Positions 13,267 to 29,572 of a DNA stretch of 64,000 bases are shown here, in pieces (positions within the stretch are counted from its first letter, which is position 1; the number at the start of each line of letters is the position of its first letter). The notes beneath the pieces were generated by a model. It was not told the origin of the DNA. It was given only the letters and a program-made list of their open reading frames with translations, and searched no databases. The position numbers and the translations under genes are program-made. Source of the DNA: Chiua virens (taxonomy: Eukaryota; Basidiomycota; Agaricomycetes; Boletales; Boletaceae); NCBI GenBank assembly GCA_019787685.1, contig JAHNUO010000008.1:682001-746000 (forward strand). Reading direction: 5' to 3'.

Positions 13267-15432
13267 ATGTACCAAATCATATTGGCTGCACTCGCATACC
13301 TCGGGTTCAACAACACCCCAACACCCCACATTTGCCAGCAGTGGGACGCCTTGCACCCAAAACTACATGCAAGACTCGCCGCAGAGCTCGACGGTGTCTA
13401 CGCATCTCCCGACTTTAAACAAAACACGTACAACGCACTCTCAGGCGCAGTTCGCATCCCGTATGGTCTCTCTTTGGTTTTCTCCTCGTTCTTACCCCTT
13501 TTTATAGAACAGAGTCCAGGGATGACAGCGGTCCTGTTGGACAGGATCCTGTATGGTACCCATTTGCAGATCTACACGACTATTTGCAAGAGACATTTCC
13601 CACCGTGTCAGTTCTCTTTTGCGCCTCATCTCCTGCCTCATCTTGTTGCTAGATATGACAAGCTGAATGTCACAAGAGTAAACACCTACGGTCTCGTGTT
13701 CCATTGGCAAGGCTCTACTGACGCGAAACCTCTCTTATCAACTGCGCACCAAGGTTCGCCCATCAATCTCTACCTGTCTCTGTCATCACCGACAATCACG
13801 TCCCAGATGTCGTCCCTGTCGATCCTGCCACTTCTTCTCAGTGGGAGCACCCCCCATACTCCTGGCGATTTCGATGGTAAGGCCCTTCGTCTCCCCACCA
13901 GCCATTTTCTTAGATTCGTCAAGGCACTTGGATTTGGGGTCGTGGTACAAGCGACGACAAGGGCGACCTTATCCAGAAACTGATCGTCGTCGACACTCTT
14001 CTAAAACGCGGCTTTTCTCCCGCTCGAACGGTTGTCCTTGCTTTCGGTTTTGATGAAGAGACGACTGGTCGAGAAGTACGTCCACCATCTGTTTGCTTTT
14101 ACGCGTTTAATCCTCTGTCAGGGTGCGGGTCACATTGCTGCTTACCTCGAGGAAAAATACGGCCATGACAGCTTCGCTATGATTCTTGACGAAGGGGGTC
14201 CGTCGTTTCTCGTTTCTTCATCCTTGATGTTCTTAACCTTACACAGGTGACATGGCTGATTATGGCGATGGCGTGTACTTTGCTCTCCCCTCACTGTCCG
14301 AGAAGGGTTATCTTGACGTCCGAATTCAAGTCGCTACCCTAGGTGGTCATTCCAGCACACCGCCAAAGCATACAGTACGTTCCTTTGTTTGAGCTGAACT
14401 TGGAACCAACAAATTTGCATTGTTAGAGCATTGGGTATCTTGCTCAGTTCATCACTACACTCGAGGAAAACCCTCACATCCCTCAATTATATCGTAACGG
14501 GACACCTTTCTTCTCTACCATGTGCCTTGCAGAGCACTCTCCATCTTTCCCGGACCAGCTCCGCACCATTGCCCGTAGAGCAATATCCGACGATGCGGCT
14601 CTAGAGGATCTCAAACGAAATCTTCTCAAACTGTCGCCAGCTACCAGCGCCATACTAGGAACCACTCAAGCTGCCGATATTCTCGAAGGAGGCGTCAAGG
14701 TCAACGCACTTCCTGAGAGAGCCGCGGTCATCGTCAATCATCGTATTGCAGAACACAGGTATGACATGACATGACGCGAGAGAACGCTTGCTGATATGAC
14801 TCCAGCTCTGTGGCCGAGCTCCAACAACACCTCACCCAAGTTCTCCTCCCTGTTGCACGCAAGTATGATTTGACGTTGAGTGCTTTCGGGCACGTGGTCT
14901 TTACCGGCCAGGCAGGGAATGTATCCATCTCCGAGGAATACAATTCTGCCCTCGAGCCGTCGCCTGTAACCCCAACTGGTCCAGGCCCTTATTCAGTTCT
15001 CGCCGGAACCATCAAGGCGACCATGGAGTCCTCCACATTCTACAATGTGACCAACGTCGTCGTCGCCCCGTCATTATCCTTGGGTTTGTATCTTGCATGC
15101 TCGTCATTGCATCTCAGACTGATTTATTCTTCTAGGCAATACTGGTGCGACGTTGTTGGCTATTTCATTTTACCTCACTGGTGGTTGACATACCATCTCC
15201 TAGACACTCAATTTTACTGGAATCTGACAAGACACATATTCCGGTTTTCGCCCTTTACTTCTGCAGACTATTACAACGGTTTCCACACAGTCAACGAAGG
15301 TGCGTCATCCTCATTTATAGAATGTATATTTGTTGAGAATGTCATGTAGCGCTCCGGGCTGAAGCCTTGATCGAAGGGATCAGGTTTCACACCAACTTCA
15401 TCCTGAATCTCGACGAATCTTCACTGCCTTGA
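13267..15432 (+). CDS. CPS1: M20 zinc carboxypeptidase, vacuolar Cps1-like
   Basis: ATG at 13267 starts a short hydrophobic N-terminus (MYQIILAALAYLGF), fitting a signal anchor to the vacuolar lumen, where Cps1 cleaves C-terminal residues from peptides. Nine or so exons give the M20 signatures in order: NALSGAVRIP-TESRDDSGPVG, FPTV-YDKLNVTRVNTYGLVF, TAHQ-DVVPVDPAT (zinc His), WIWGRGTSDDKGD (bridging Asp), GFDEETTGRE (catalytic Glu pair), LDEGG, HSSTPPKH, GNT-DTQFYWNLTRHIFRF and FHTVNE-ALRAEAL (last zinc His). One blemish: at 13861-13864 the exon reads PPYSWRFRW instead of the expected PPYSGDFDG, which a single extra T would explain, because the next exon resumes in the family frame. This is either an error or a recent lesion. 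Confidence 0.85.
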
Positions 15433-15620
15433 CAAGCGCTTCCTGACTCGGAAGATCTAGGAAATGACATCGTATGTCTCTTAAGATCACGCGTGCGATC
15501 CGTCTGTCCCAGATCCTTGGCAAGATGTGTACAATTACAGTTCATAATCTTACCTCTGCATCGCATGAATCATGACTCTACTTCTGCTTCGTCGTTTCTT
15601 GTCCCCTGTGAATCCATCGT

Positions 15621-17948
15621 TCACCTCGCAAGTGCTTCAACAATGACTTTGACCCCCCATGCGCCTGGGTCTGGGACCTTCTGCTCCTTCAACCAGTCAC
15701 CACCGACATATGCACTCCTCCCTGCCTTTGCTTCAATGTCCCTCGTCTTTTCCGCAGCATGTTGCACGGCCTTGACAGCATCGTCGAATCCGGTGGGAAG
15801 CGCATCCACGAAAGCAGTGAGTGGATCGATCAGCGTGCGTGAGGGTGGACGAGCACGCGTGTAAGTGTACAATCGCTCAAGCGCAGATTTTAGTGCATGA
15901 CTCCAAACCTCAATCGTCGCCACTGTTGCAGAGGAACGCGCCAGAGCTTGGGCAAGCGAGGAGAAGAAAATCCTGATGGGAAAAGGACTCAGTCGTCGTC
16001 TGAGGGAGGCTTGAGACGCACGAGTATAGTGCGCCGCTCGTCCCGCCCATTTTCTCCTCAGCCACGTTGGAAATCATGATCATGCTGTTGATGACATCGT
16101 CTCCTGTGATGGCACCGCGGTTCAGAGATTGAAGCGCGCCTTTCAGTCGACGATGATCAGAAACTATGACACAGAATAGATCCAGACGGGTTGGGTAACT
16201 GACCTGAGGCACCTGCGCTGAGAGTTAGCCCACAGTCTCCATCGCCAGCAATCTTGTCCATATCTGTAATCTCGCCCTCAGCGGCCAAGACCGCTCTACA
16301 GGCACGTTCGATGGCAATCTCGAAGGAACGGGCATCTGGTGCTTTGAGGAAGGTTTGGCTACTGGGAGGGGCAGTGCCGGATGCCACGGAAGTTCTCTCA
16401 GCGATGGATTTTGGTTCCGTCTTGGAGGACCACTTCCACCCCGGGGCATTGTTGGGGTCGTCAAGGAGAGAGAGTATGAGATCTGTAGAAACCACTTGTT
16501 CGCGTTCCATTTCTGGAAGAAGCAAGAGAGTGATGGAAAACCCTGGCATGTTAAGACTTGTCTGTTGCGATGTCAGTGGCCTGTTTCGTGCAGGAGAGAA
16601 AAGACAGACGAACCATGAACGATCCGGCTAGGACGCGCATCGTCTTGATACCATGCTTGTCGAGTGCCTTCTTTGTCTCGCCTACAATGGCACAGAGCTC
16701 GAGCTCGCCAAGGCCACCGAGGTTGTTTATGAGTAGCACTACGCGGTCTGTGCCGTCGTTCTTAAAAGGCACAAATGATCGGTCAGGATCAGAGGTAGAG
16801 GTGACCGTCTGGATGAGGTTTGGGATGAGTTCGTTGAGTGGTGGCACTGGGGAGACACGACGGTGGCCGCTTTCGTTGTGGATACCAAGCCCGATTTCGA
16901 GCTCGTTGGTACCCAGATGAGTGTCGGGTACGGCAGTTCCAGGAACCTGCGCATACAATGTTCAGATGGCGTGTGTATATGAAAATCTATGCGTACGTGA
17001 CAGTGTTCTAGTCCTACTCCAATGGTACCGAGACGAGAAGAAATGTATTCTGCAGTGGAGTAGACCTCGTCAAGGGAGCCTCCACGAGCGGCGAGTGCAC
17101 CTGCGATCTTGTACACGAGGCAGACGCCAGCAAGACCTCTAAGAAGCTGTCAGTGAATTGTGATGGAAGGACCTGGAATGGGATCTTGCCTCCTTCCGAC
17201 GATCTTTCCCTGTTCTCGTCCCACTGCAACATCGTCACCGACTATCAAGAATTTGACGCGGTCCGACTTGTCCGGATGGGTGGCTGCATACTGCTCTTTT
17301 GCGAGACCAAAGTTGAGAACGTCGCCAGTGTAGTTCCTGCATTACACTGGTATCAGTCAGGGCCGTGGAAGGCAGTAGAGATTTACTTTACGATGATGAT
17401 CGTTCTGAAAAGGGTGGTTCAAGCAGGGACGGCTAGCAATGGCAGGATGACGCACCCCGCATCGTTATTCACCAAGTCGATCGCACGACGAACCTGGCCT
17501 GCGCTTGGCGAGGCAAAAATATTTCCGCAGACCGCCGCTGGTGCATGACATCAGAGTCGGCTACAAGGTTAATGCCTCGGTCATCTTACCTGACAGCATG
17601 CCATGACCTGTGACGAATGGATAGGAGCTGCGGGACAGCGGAGTGCAGGGTACCCACCGACGAATGCAGAGTGGGAAGGTTCGTGGCCAGAAGCCGCCCC
17701 CACAGACGAGCGCGACCTTTGAACGGTCTGGATTGGCGAGATAGACGACTGTTACCGAGAGATGGTCAACAGAGCGCTAGAGAAGGTGGAAGAGAGGGAC
17801 CTCTGTATGCAGGGTCGATGGCGAGGTGAGGGTTGAGTACGCCGAGGCCATCGAGAGCGTCGAGGACGAGGTCGGTGGGATTGTTGAGAAAGTGTTTAGG
17901 TGGACATGACTGGAATGTTCTCAGAGGTGTGACTTGGTGGCGCGTCAT
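15621..17948 (-). CDS. DAK1: Dihydroxyacetone kinase
   Basis: Minus strand, ATG at 17946-17948, stop at 15621. The N-terminal DhaK domain shows KHFLNNPTDLVLDALDGL, the substrate-binding SGHEPSHSAFVG, AVCGNIFASPSAGQVRRAI, NYTGDVLNFGLAKEQ, VGDDVAVG, a GRRG-containing loop, KIAGALAARG, TIGVGLEHCHVPG and LEIGLGIHNESG. The C-terminal DhaL (Dak2) domain has the Mg-ATP loop MDKIAGDGDCGLTLSAGA and ends in the Ala/Gly-rich helix SAYVGG. Together these are the single-chain, ATP-dependent fungal enzyme that phosphorylates dihydroxyacetone in glycerol and methanol metabolism. At 17691-17692 an extra base (TTCTGG for TCTGG on the coding strand) breaks the frame exactly at CGGG/SGHEP. Downstream exons are in the family frame, so I treat it as an indel error or a very recent mutation. 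Confidence 0.85.
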
Positions 17949-17974
17949 TGTTCAGGACTTAACTTTTCACCGTG

Positions 17975-22181
<4,207 letters not shown>

Positions 22182-22336
22182 CAATGATGAGATACCAAGA
22201 CTTTAGAACTCAGAAAATGTAATCTACCTGTATAATCACTAAGTAGTAGTGCTCGGCGGCCCTGTTTGCGGGGGACCCAAGTCGGCTTTACAGCTGTTTA
22301 CAAACGTTTACTTGTAGTGACTTGACTTGTTTCCAC

Positions 22337-24593
22337 ATGAGCAGATTTCCTCCATCTCTGCTATACCTAACGATCTATAATCCTACTCTTCGACCTGATA
22401 TCTCAGCCGCACACGATGAGGATGAGGATGCCGAGGAACAGGCACAAATTTTATTCTATACTTCCCGGGACCGGGCTGTATCGCGAGACAAGATGTTGAG
22501 GCAAGTTGGGCTCGCGAAAGCGCTCATAAACTTTGCAGAGTGAGGGGAACACTGAAAGCGGTGCGGGTGTGTGCAGAACTAAACGTTCACCAGGATCTTC
22601 TATTCAACGGACCCATGTCAGAACGTTCATTCGCAATGCAGAAGGATGGTCATGGCGAGCCCGGAACCCAACTTTTGGATGCACGTGGTGAGTGCGACTT
22701 GGTCTGCATCGTCTCCACCTCTCAATTTTTTAGGCTGTCGAACTGGCGAGGACGCCCCATATGCCGGCTGTAAAGCCCGGGGCCCGAGATAAGGGCAAGG
22801 GGAAAGCCCAAGAGGAGCAACCCAGTCAAGTATCCCTGTTAGACTACCATGATGGTACCCTACATGATTCTGCGATCCGGACGCATCTCATGCGAGGCTA
22901 CGAGCAGTTCAAGGTTCGTTTCGACGTCTTGCTTATTTCTCGAAACTGATATGACATAATTCTCAGCTTTATCATGGTTCGTTCTCCTCGATATTGTCTT
23001 CCTTGGGACAGCAAGCTTTGGAATTACAGCTTGAACGATTCTTCACCGTGTGGGCATGGTCGTGGGACTTGGACAAGGATCTGAACCTCGGCATGGATCT
23101 TGGTGCGCGGGCACCTCAATGGGTGGTGTCAAGCAGTTGATATGACCGCTCTTCCAGGCTTACCTCTCCATCCGTCATATCATTTAATGCACCCTGTCAT
23201 TGAGGATTTCTCGTCGCAGATACCCGAAGGAGTTGCTGTGCTTATATTGACGCAAAACCACTGTCGCACCTTCTAACAGATATAGAGATACACAATACCC
23301 CGTTGCGCTGGCCCGACATCTAATGAACCATCTGACTCCAACCACCGGACCCGTCACTGTCCCTCCCTCGACAACCCAACCCGACAAAATAGACGACGTG
23401 AGCTGCCCGGAGCACGACCAACAGACAGCATCGAACTCGAAATCACCCCCTTCGGGTGGTTTTCTCGGTGTAAGCATAAGCATGGACGTTCGGAAATGGG
23501 CCTGGCCATCATTTGGAAAAGGTCCGGGCTCCAAGGAGTTGATGACGAATGCAGGCGGAGACGCTGTTCCCCGCGCTGCACCCGGAAGTGCTGAGACGCA
23601 GGTCGATCAAAATGCGTTGGAGGATGCAATCACGTCAGATAATTCGTTTGGTTTACCCGCGGAGAAGTCTTCTGCGCTCGACGAGCGCGAGAAGCACTTG
23701 GTTCAACCGGACGACGATGTCCAAGAGGTGGAAGCAGATACACCACGTCCGTCAAGAGTTCCTTCACCCACATTGGATGTCTCAATGACCCCGCCTAATG
23801 GTTCGCTATCTGGGGTTGACGCCCCGACGGCCGTCTGCTGCGAAAAACCGCAATTCACTTGGACGGACGTATTTCTGGCCCCTAGACACGACCCGTTGGC
23901 AACTTCTCGGAAGAGGATATATCTACTCAAGGTCAGCATAGGTAAATATCGTTGTCATAGCAGGTATTCAATCTGTTTCTCAGCGTGACCAGTATGTTGC
24001 TGCGCTGCTTGGTAACGACGTGGAGGACGTGGAAACTTGGGTAGAACCAACCTCGCGCTTGCTCGAAGACGCAGGGCGGATCGTCAACGAGGACAGTCAA
24101 CGGTGGGTATGAAAACTGGATGCGCATGCACCGATTGACGTGACACGCAGGAACATGACGACGTCGCTACCATCCGCGACAAAGATTCTTCAACCCAAAG
24201 ACCGTCGTATCCTCAAAACGGGAGGCTACGTGAATGCAAGCGGAGAAGCGACCCTCAGCTCGGATCGTCTCTTTGAAGCCAAAGGGCTATTGGATAGGTA
24301 GAGCACTATGTCAATGGTATGCTGAGCAGCGATTGACGACCTAACCAAGAGAACCCGGGGTGATCGAGGTTTTTTCCAGGGGTCTCCATCCGCAACACTG
24401 GCACGTCGCTTCCCGGATCACCGATCCTGGCGAAGACGCGGAGGGGGAAGCATACCTGGAGGTATCCCGTAAAGAAGCCACCTTGTCGGACATTGATAAC
24501 GTGTTGCAGTGGGCTGTACAAGACGCGTGTCTAGAGTCGAAGTGGGTCTCAATGAACCCTTGTTTCAGGCGGTCCCAAACTTGTTCATGTTGA
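22337..24593 (+). CDS. CCZ1: Vacuolar fusion protein CCZ1 (Rab7/Ypt7 GEF subunit)
   Basis: ATG at 22337. The first exon is the INTU/CCZ1 longin start: LLYLTIYNPTLRPD, QAQILFYTSRD, KMLRQVGLAKALINFA. The next exon, in the spliced frame, gives RRMVMASPEPNFWMHA-AVELART, the family block also present in human CCZ1 (PEENFWM). LRGYEQFK-type helices, FFTVWAWSWDLD and PLHPSYHLMHPVIEDF follow, then ALARHLMNHLTP opens a long Ser/Pro/Asp linker, and the C-terminal exons (TWTDVFLAPRHD, KILQPKDRRILKTGG, GVIEVFSRGLHPQHWHV) form the later longin domains. With Mon1 it activates Ypt7/Rab7 for vacuole and late-endosome fusion. The splice around 23215-23290 could not be resolved in phase, so either a boundary is wrong or a base is shifted there. 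Confidence 0.75.
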
Positions 24594-25881
24594 GTCGGTC
24601 AACTACCTACCAATCATACTTGACATCTTTGACTGGTGGGACACTGGGAGATGACCGATGACTGATCAATACCGTCAATTATCTGGCCTGTTCATCAAAT
24701 AAAGCGAGCGGGCCGGCTAAAGTTGGAAACGTTTGTTCTCCTGGTTTGGGTGGGTTGCGCGCGTTGTATGAACTAGGTCGGCATTACTATCTTTATTAAA
24801 CTTTGAACTTGGAGAGCTGGTGGGGCTGACTGACTTGCTTGGACTGCGTTCAAGTTCGGACCTGCCGATATCAAATCGAACACCGACACCATGTGCCAAA
24901 GCCCAGCTGAGTCGTATATGGGCGTACCTTAGATGAACCAAGTTGTCTCGACTCGTACTTCCTCTTGCCAACTCCACGGACGATCAAATGAGGACCGGTT
25001 TCACACCTAACCGACTTTGGATCTGATCATTGACAACCTAGGGTGGGTTCTCCATTCTTTATCTTCCCGTTCAAAGTACAATTAGCTTTCCCTGAACTTC
25101 ACTCTCCATGGGTAAGCATTGCTGTCCATATCTCTGATTTCGTATTCCAGTATTATCGTTTTAACCCTTTCCAGACACGATAAACCTATACGAGATGATG
25201 TAGGTTCCCGAGTCTGCACCCTGAGCCTGAGGTTGAACGTTGAACATCAAAGTTATGGGGATACGCCGGGCATTCCATTTACGCACAGTGCTGATCCAAC
25301 ATGATAATTGTCTCGCACATACCTGGTTGGAGTTTCACAGGCTTACCAAAGGCAGAACCCAACGCCCATGTCATTGCATTGTCACCGGGCCGCACTGTCA
25401 CCGTTCTGGGATCTAAATATTCTAAACTCAAGCTTGTACTGCCAGCGCGCAACACGCCGTCGTAAACCTTGCGAACGCGTGTGGCGTCCGCGGAGGACTC
25501 TTGTCCCGACTAAGCAACTAGGGGGTCAATTACCTCACCTCGAGGAAGTGTTCGAGGAATTTCGAGAACAACGCTGTCATATCGTGCACGAGAAGTTACG
25601 GTTGCAAGGTTCAGACGAACACAGGATGAGAATGGAATGGGAGAGATAAGCAATATTGCACATTGTGTACAGGATGCTGTCGATACGCTACCAGAACAGA
25701 GTGTATCGGTTTCTGAGTCCTCCCACCTACGTTTGGGGAAATGAAACGATAAACGATACAAGTATCACATCGTCCTAGAATGATTTTGCAACGTACCACT
25801 TTGTAGAGTGATCTATCAGGACAAAAGAAAATGCTACACGGAGAGATGTATGCTGTCTGGGAGTCATCCGGAAAGTACAGT
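24594..25881. other. Intergenic stretch with a possible uncharacterised coding segment (about 25090-25740, plus)
   Basis: No recognisable family. In the plus orientation several pieces read like protein in changing frames: HDKPIRDDVGSRVCTLSLRL, then HIPGWSFTGLPKAEPNAHVI with ALSPGRTVTVLGSKYSKLKL, then a stretch rich in Arg/Ser ending near 25740. No consistent intron set joins them and no start codon context decides. It may be a decayed gene or an unrecognised multi-exon gene. The minus-strand ORF at 24717-24977 has no support. Confidence 0.3.
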
Positions 25882-26565
25882 TTACATGTAAAACTCGGGC
25901 TTTCTGGCATTGATGCCATACTCGGCGAGCGCTGCACTGAGGTCATCCATGGTTAAAGTCGTTCTTGTTTTGTCCTTTGGAAATATGAAGAACTCCTCGA
26001 TAGGGGGTAAGGTTGACAAATACGCACCTTGGCAGCTCCAGGACCTGACACGGTCGCGCGAACGCGCCCACCCGCGGCGTTTGTACGTATACGAGCATGT
26101 TGATATGCATCTGACGCAATAGTCAGAGACGAATTTTTGAGCAGCAAGAGAGAGAAGGCGTTTCCTTGACAAAGAAGTAAGTGGATTGTACGGTGAGTCG
26201 CAGTAAACCCACTTACAGGCGGACGTCTTCGCATTCGAACCCAACTCTTTGGAGATAATAGTCTGTGACCTCGTTAGGGATCTGCGATGTTGGTGAGTTG
26301 AAAGATGACAGAAAGGGATGGAAATTGGATATACTAGGGGTTCGTAGTCGTCAAGCATGAGCAGGAATTCTGCCAAAGTGCGATCCTTTCGTGCATCTTC
26401 TGCGGCCTGACGAGTCTGGGGTACGACCGTTGCGGTGGAAGAACTTGCAGCTGCGGTGGTTGTCGCCTGAGATGTCTGGGGATGATCTGAGAAAGATTGA
26501 TATTGATATTGGGATGGCTGAGGTTGTGGAGTTGGCGAATCTGAGTATGTCGTCGATGCAGACAT
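25882..26565 (-). CDS. TAF10: Transcription initiation factor TFIID subunit 10
   Basis: Minus strand, ATG at 26563-26565, stop at 25882. A Ser/Thr/Gln-rich N-terminus (about 60 residues) leads into the TAF10 histone-fold: DRTLAEFLLMLDDYEPL-IP, then NEVTDYYLQRVGFECEDVRL, then KRLLSLAAQKFVSDYA/SDAYQHARIRT. The C-terminal helix is TLTMDDLSAALAEYGINARK. Four introns of usual size sit between these blocks. TAF10 is a shared subunit of TFIID and SAGA and pairs with TAF3/TAF8/SPT7 histone folds. The sequence between the helices (NAAGGRVRATVSGPGAAK) is a common fungal insertion. The match is complete along the domain, so the call is firm. Exon borders could be off by a few bases. Confidence 0.88.
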   Translation of the reverse strand: MSASTTYSDSPTPQPQPSQYQYQSFSDHPQTSQATTTAAASSSTATVVPQTRQAAEDARKDRTLAEFLLMLDDYEPLVYPISIPFCHLSTHQHRRSLTRSQTIISKELGSNAKTSACKWVYCDSPYNPLTSLSRKRLLSLAAQKFVSDYCVRCISTCSYTYKRRGWARSRDRVRSWSCQGAYLSTLPPIEEFFIFPKDKTRTTLTMDDLSAALAEYGINARKPEFYM

Positions 26566-26823
26566 GACTGAACCAATATAGTCGGAGTTTCAACTCAGAC
26601 TATAAAAGCTTCCCACTCCAACAGTTTGCCTTTGTCCTCCACTTTGACAATGGTACGTTTTTCCACCTGGTAACATTTTGGATTTGTAACTACATTCGAC
26701 ATGATGTTTGAGGCATTTGGCTTTATGCAGGTGTTATCCTGCACTGCAGAAAAACCATCTCAGCTACCTTCGGTGGGCCAAAAACCTACTGCTTTTCTGA
26801 TCTTTCAAGTTTGTCTCGGATCC

Positions 26824-27183
26824 TCATCTATCAGCGTGCTGACTGCATTTCATTACAGTCTCGATCATATCTGTCTGTACTAGACCATAGCGCATTCGAG
26901 GTCCATCTGTAATTGCTAGACCCAATTCATGTTTTCGTCGTACTGTGAACATCCATTCGGTACTGGTTCCAACAACGCTATTGCATTGTATACTTCCCCC
27001 ATTGAACGGTCCCAAATTTTCTGCTACCCATCCCTCTCGCCGCACGCACGCAGCGCCGTCTAGCCTGAGTAATACATAAACAATATTCAGGCCATTCTTC
27101 GTCGATTCATCCGTCACTAGCGCAGCTACCCTATTCTTCAACCAGTTGAGAATCTGCACGCAGACATCACTTGCCGTCCTCAA
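26824..27183 (-). CDS. Hypothetical 119-residue ORF, unknown
   Basis: A continuous minus-strand frame that also stays open upstream to about 27240, overlapping the end of the Crinkler-like gene in another frame. It contains VCVQILNWLKNRVAALVTDE, NIVYVLLRLDG, WVAENLGPFNGGSIQCNSVV and a basic MFTVRRKHELG. I recognise no domain. It could be a real small gene, a lost 3' part of another gene or chance. Its Gly/Asn-rich turns and alternating hydrophobics look coding, but there is no independent support. Confidence 0.3.
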   Translation of the reverse strand: MRTASDVCVQILNWLKNRVAALVTDESTKNGLNIVYVLLRLDGAACVRREGWVAENLGPFNGGSIQCNSVVGTSTEWMFTVRRKHELGLAITDGPRMRYGLVQTDMIETVMKCSQHADR

Positions 27184-27200
27184 TACGAATATGATCTTTA

Positions 27201-29471
27201 CTACAACAATATAGGAAGACCCGTCTCTTGTAACGTCTCCCGTAACACGCGGATGTCGTCATCCTCCGTGATCATCAGATTCCGCATATCACGTCCCCTT
27301 GTTAGCTGTGGGTTCAGCTTTCGAGATGGGTAGGACACTATTTTCTTTTCCCCTCCCCAGTCAAAGTCAAGCAATGCGATCTTGTCACCGGAACAAATTA
27401 TATTTGGCGCGCGGATATCGCCGTGAACATAGCCAGCGTCGTGAACTTCCTTGGCAAGCTTGGTCAAATCCTTGGCCCATTTTTCGCGGTACTGCCGCCG
27501 TGTGTCAGCCGGCACCGATTCCAAGCTATCTCCTTCCAGGTACTCCATTGCGATCGCCCAGATACCTCCGGGAAGTCTTTCCGCCGCATACAGAGCGGGT
27601 GCATGTCCACGGGCGGCGCAAAACTCGTGTAGGCGGACGGAATATGAGTACGACAACTTGATGACGAGTTGTTTTGGTTGATGAGTACCAGATTCTACGG
27701 AAGTGGCTCTGTAGAGATGCCGATGGATGGTCTTCGAGTCGAAGTCTAGCTATGTTCTGGTTCGCGTTAATCGAGGGTAGCGTGGAGATGTCCGGCATAA
27801 ATGGAACGATAATGGGAAGAGTGCCAGTGCTGAGTGTCTCGGCATGTTTTATTATCTGCGCGATGAGGCGGGATGCGGCAGCAAAAGCTGCATACAATAG
27901 CTGACGATCGCTGCCACCACACTGGACAGGGAGACAGCACAGACCGGGGGTCAGAGGCACACTGACTACTCTACCAACGTACGCTGTTGAGAACATCGTC
28001 ACAACAGGACCTAACATTATAAACAAACAAAAATTTCGAGAAAAAACTACAAGAACGTACCAGCAATTGTGATTCCAAGAGTTGGGAATCTTGAACACGA
28101 ATGCATGTCCCCCGGTTCTTCTGGCAACTGGCCAATACTGTGGACCATATGGGTGTAGTACGCGTTCAGCTCCACGACTGGCATGACAGTACCGGTGGCT
28201 TCATTCTTGAACTCGACAAGGACACACGGTATGTGGAAAGATCCGTACGAGAATTGACCGTCGGTCCTCAATCTCGTTTTGTCAGCAAAGCGAATGGTTT
28301 CATTGGTCAGCGCCTGTCCACCTAAGACTTGACGAAATATCGTGTTTAGATGTGCCAGGCCGGATTCCCTTCTCAAGGACTCGTCGCTATAGGTCTCAGA
28401 CATGGCATGAACAAACGCGTCAACATCTTCCTTCATATCTTCCGTCAAAGTAGCTATTTCGAAACCGGGCTGATACTCGGCGCGCCATGACTCGAGAAAT
28501 AGCCCGAAACCCTCAAATAGGGTTTCGATGGGAGGTAATTTCTCGTCTGGATATTGTTTTGCTGGAGACAAATGGGGGAAGCGATAATCGAGAGTTCGTT
28601 CATCCTCGATACTCTGTAACTTTCGGTATTCGGGAGGGTCAATACTTGATGGTGAGTGCTCGAGGAGCTTTGGCCGTTTAGTACGTCTTTCAGCAGGAGT
28701 CCAGTCCGGAAGGTGCTTCACCTCTGTAGTTTAGTAATTAGAAGGAGACACCAAGCAGTGACAATTGCGCACCCTGAATGCGTATTTTCACTATTATTGC
28801 CAGGAACTCGTGAAATGGCTGATTCGCGAAGCTACTGGTGAAATGAGCCGATCCATCAAGCATCTCCGCCAGCGGTGTACTATGCGTTGCAACAAAACCC
28901 GTTTTTTCGTTATAGGAAACCCGATAGAGGGTTAGGGGCTGACTAGCCAAAACTGGTTTCTCTTTCTTCATCATCCTGCGAAGCTCGGAAATCGTTTGGC
29001 TTCCCAGCGCTTGCAGAACAAATTCGTCAGCGTAAGAGACGGAACTCAACCCAACGACTGAGCAATGAATATCGACTATTGGATCCGGATGAAATATATA
29101 TATATGCACTGATCACTGACCGATACACTACCGGAATCGACAAAGACCATACTTACATGATCCTGTTGAGGTGGGCCGCCAAAGATTTCCCACACTCGCT
29201 CATGAAGTGGGAGTGGGTTCTCAAAGGAAGCCAGAGAAAGCTGAGCAAGCTCAACAGCACTGTTACCCAAAGGGGGACATATGTCTTTTGGGATTGCAAA
29301 GAGGTTCGTCATGGTCCGGTCTCTAGGAGTAGTGTTTGATGCGTTACGCAACATGGCGTCGACACAGTGAAAGATAGCGTCATTTGGGTTGACCTGGATG
29401 CAGTTAACACGTCTGAGATTTCCCGGCGTCCAGTGGTAATACCACAATAACTGGACCTCAGATGACGACAT
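27201..29471 (-). CDS. Crinkler-like protein: two header-like domains, possible PD-(D/E)xK segment, kinase-like C-terminus
   Basis: Minus strand, ATG at 29469-29471, stop at 27201, about 700 residues. Residues about 1-114 resemble a Crinkler N-terminal (ubiquitin-like) header: LLWYYHWTPGNLRRVNCIQV, TMTNLFAIPKDICP, closing PQQDHVSMVFVDS. An intron (gtagtg...atag, about 29089-29143) then leads to VDIHCSVVG, GSQTISELRRMMKKEKPVLA, QPLTLYRVSYNEK and FHEFLAIIVKI, which has the same layout again. The middle has TDGQ then VLVEFKNE (about 28200-28264), spaced like a PD-(D/E)xK core. The C-terminal third is kinase-like: AIAMEYLEGDSLESV, GYVHGDIRAPNII (catalytic loop) and ALLDFDWGG (DFG-like, DFD). CRN-type proteins are known as secreted or inter-organismal effectors that act in host nuclei, but no signal peptide is visible here. 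A broken relative lies at 51708-52892. Confidence 0.65.
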
Positions 29472-29572
29472 CGCGATGATTCAAATATTCAAATACCGCC
29501 AACCGGTCTTTGAGTCAAGTCATGGCCATTAAAATGTCTTTGAATTTATTCATCTGTTTACATAAAGAATGG

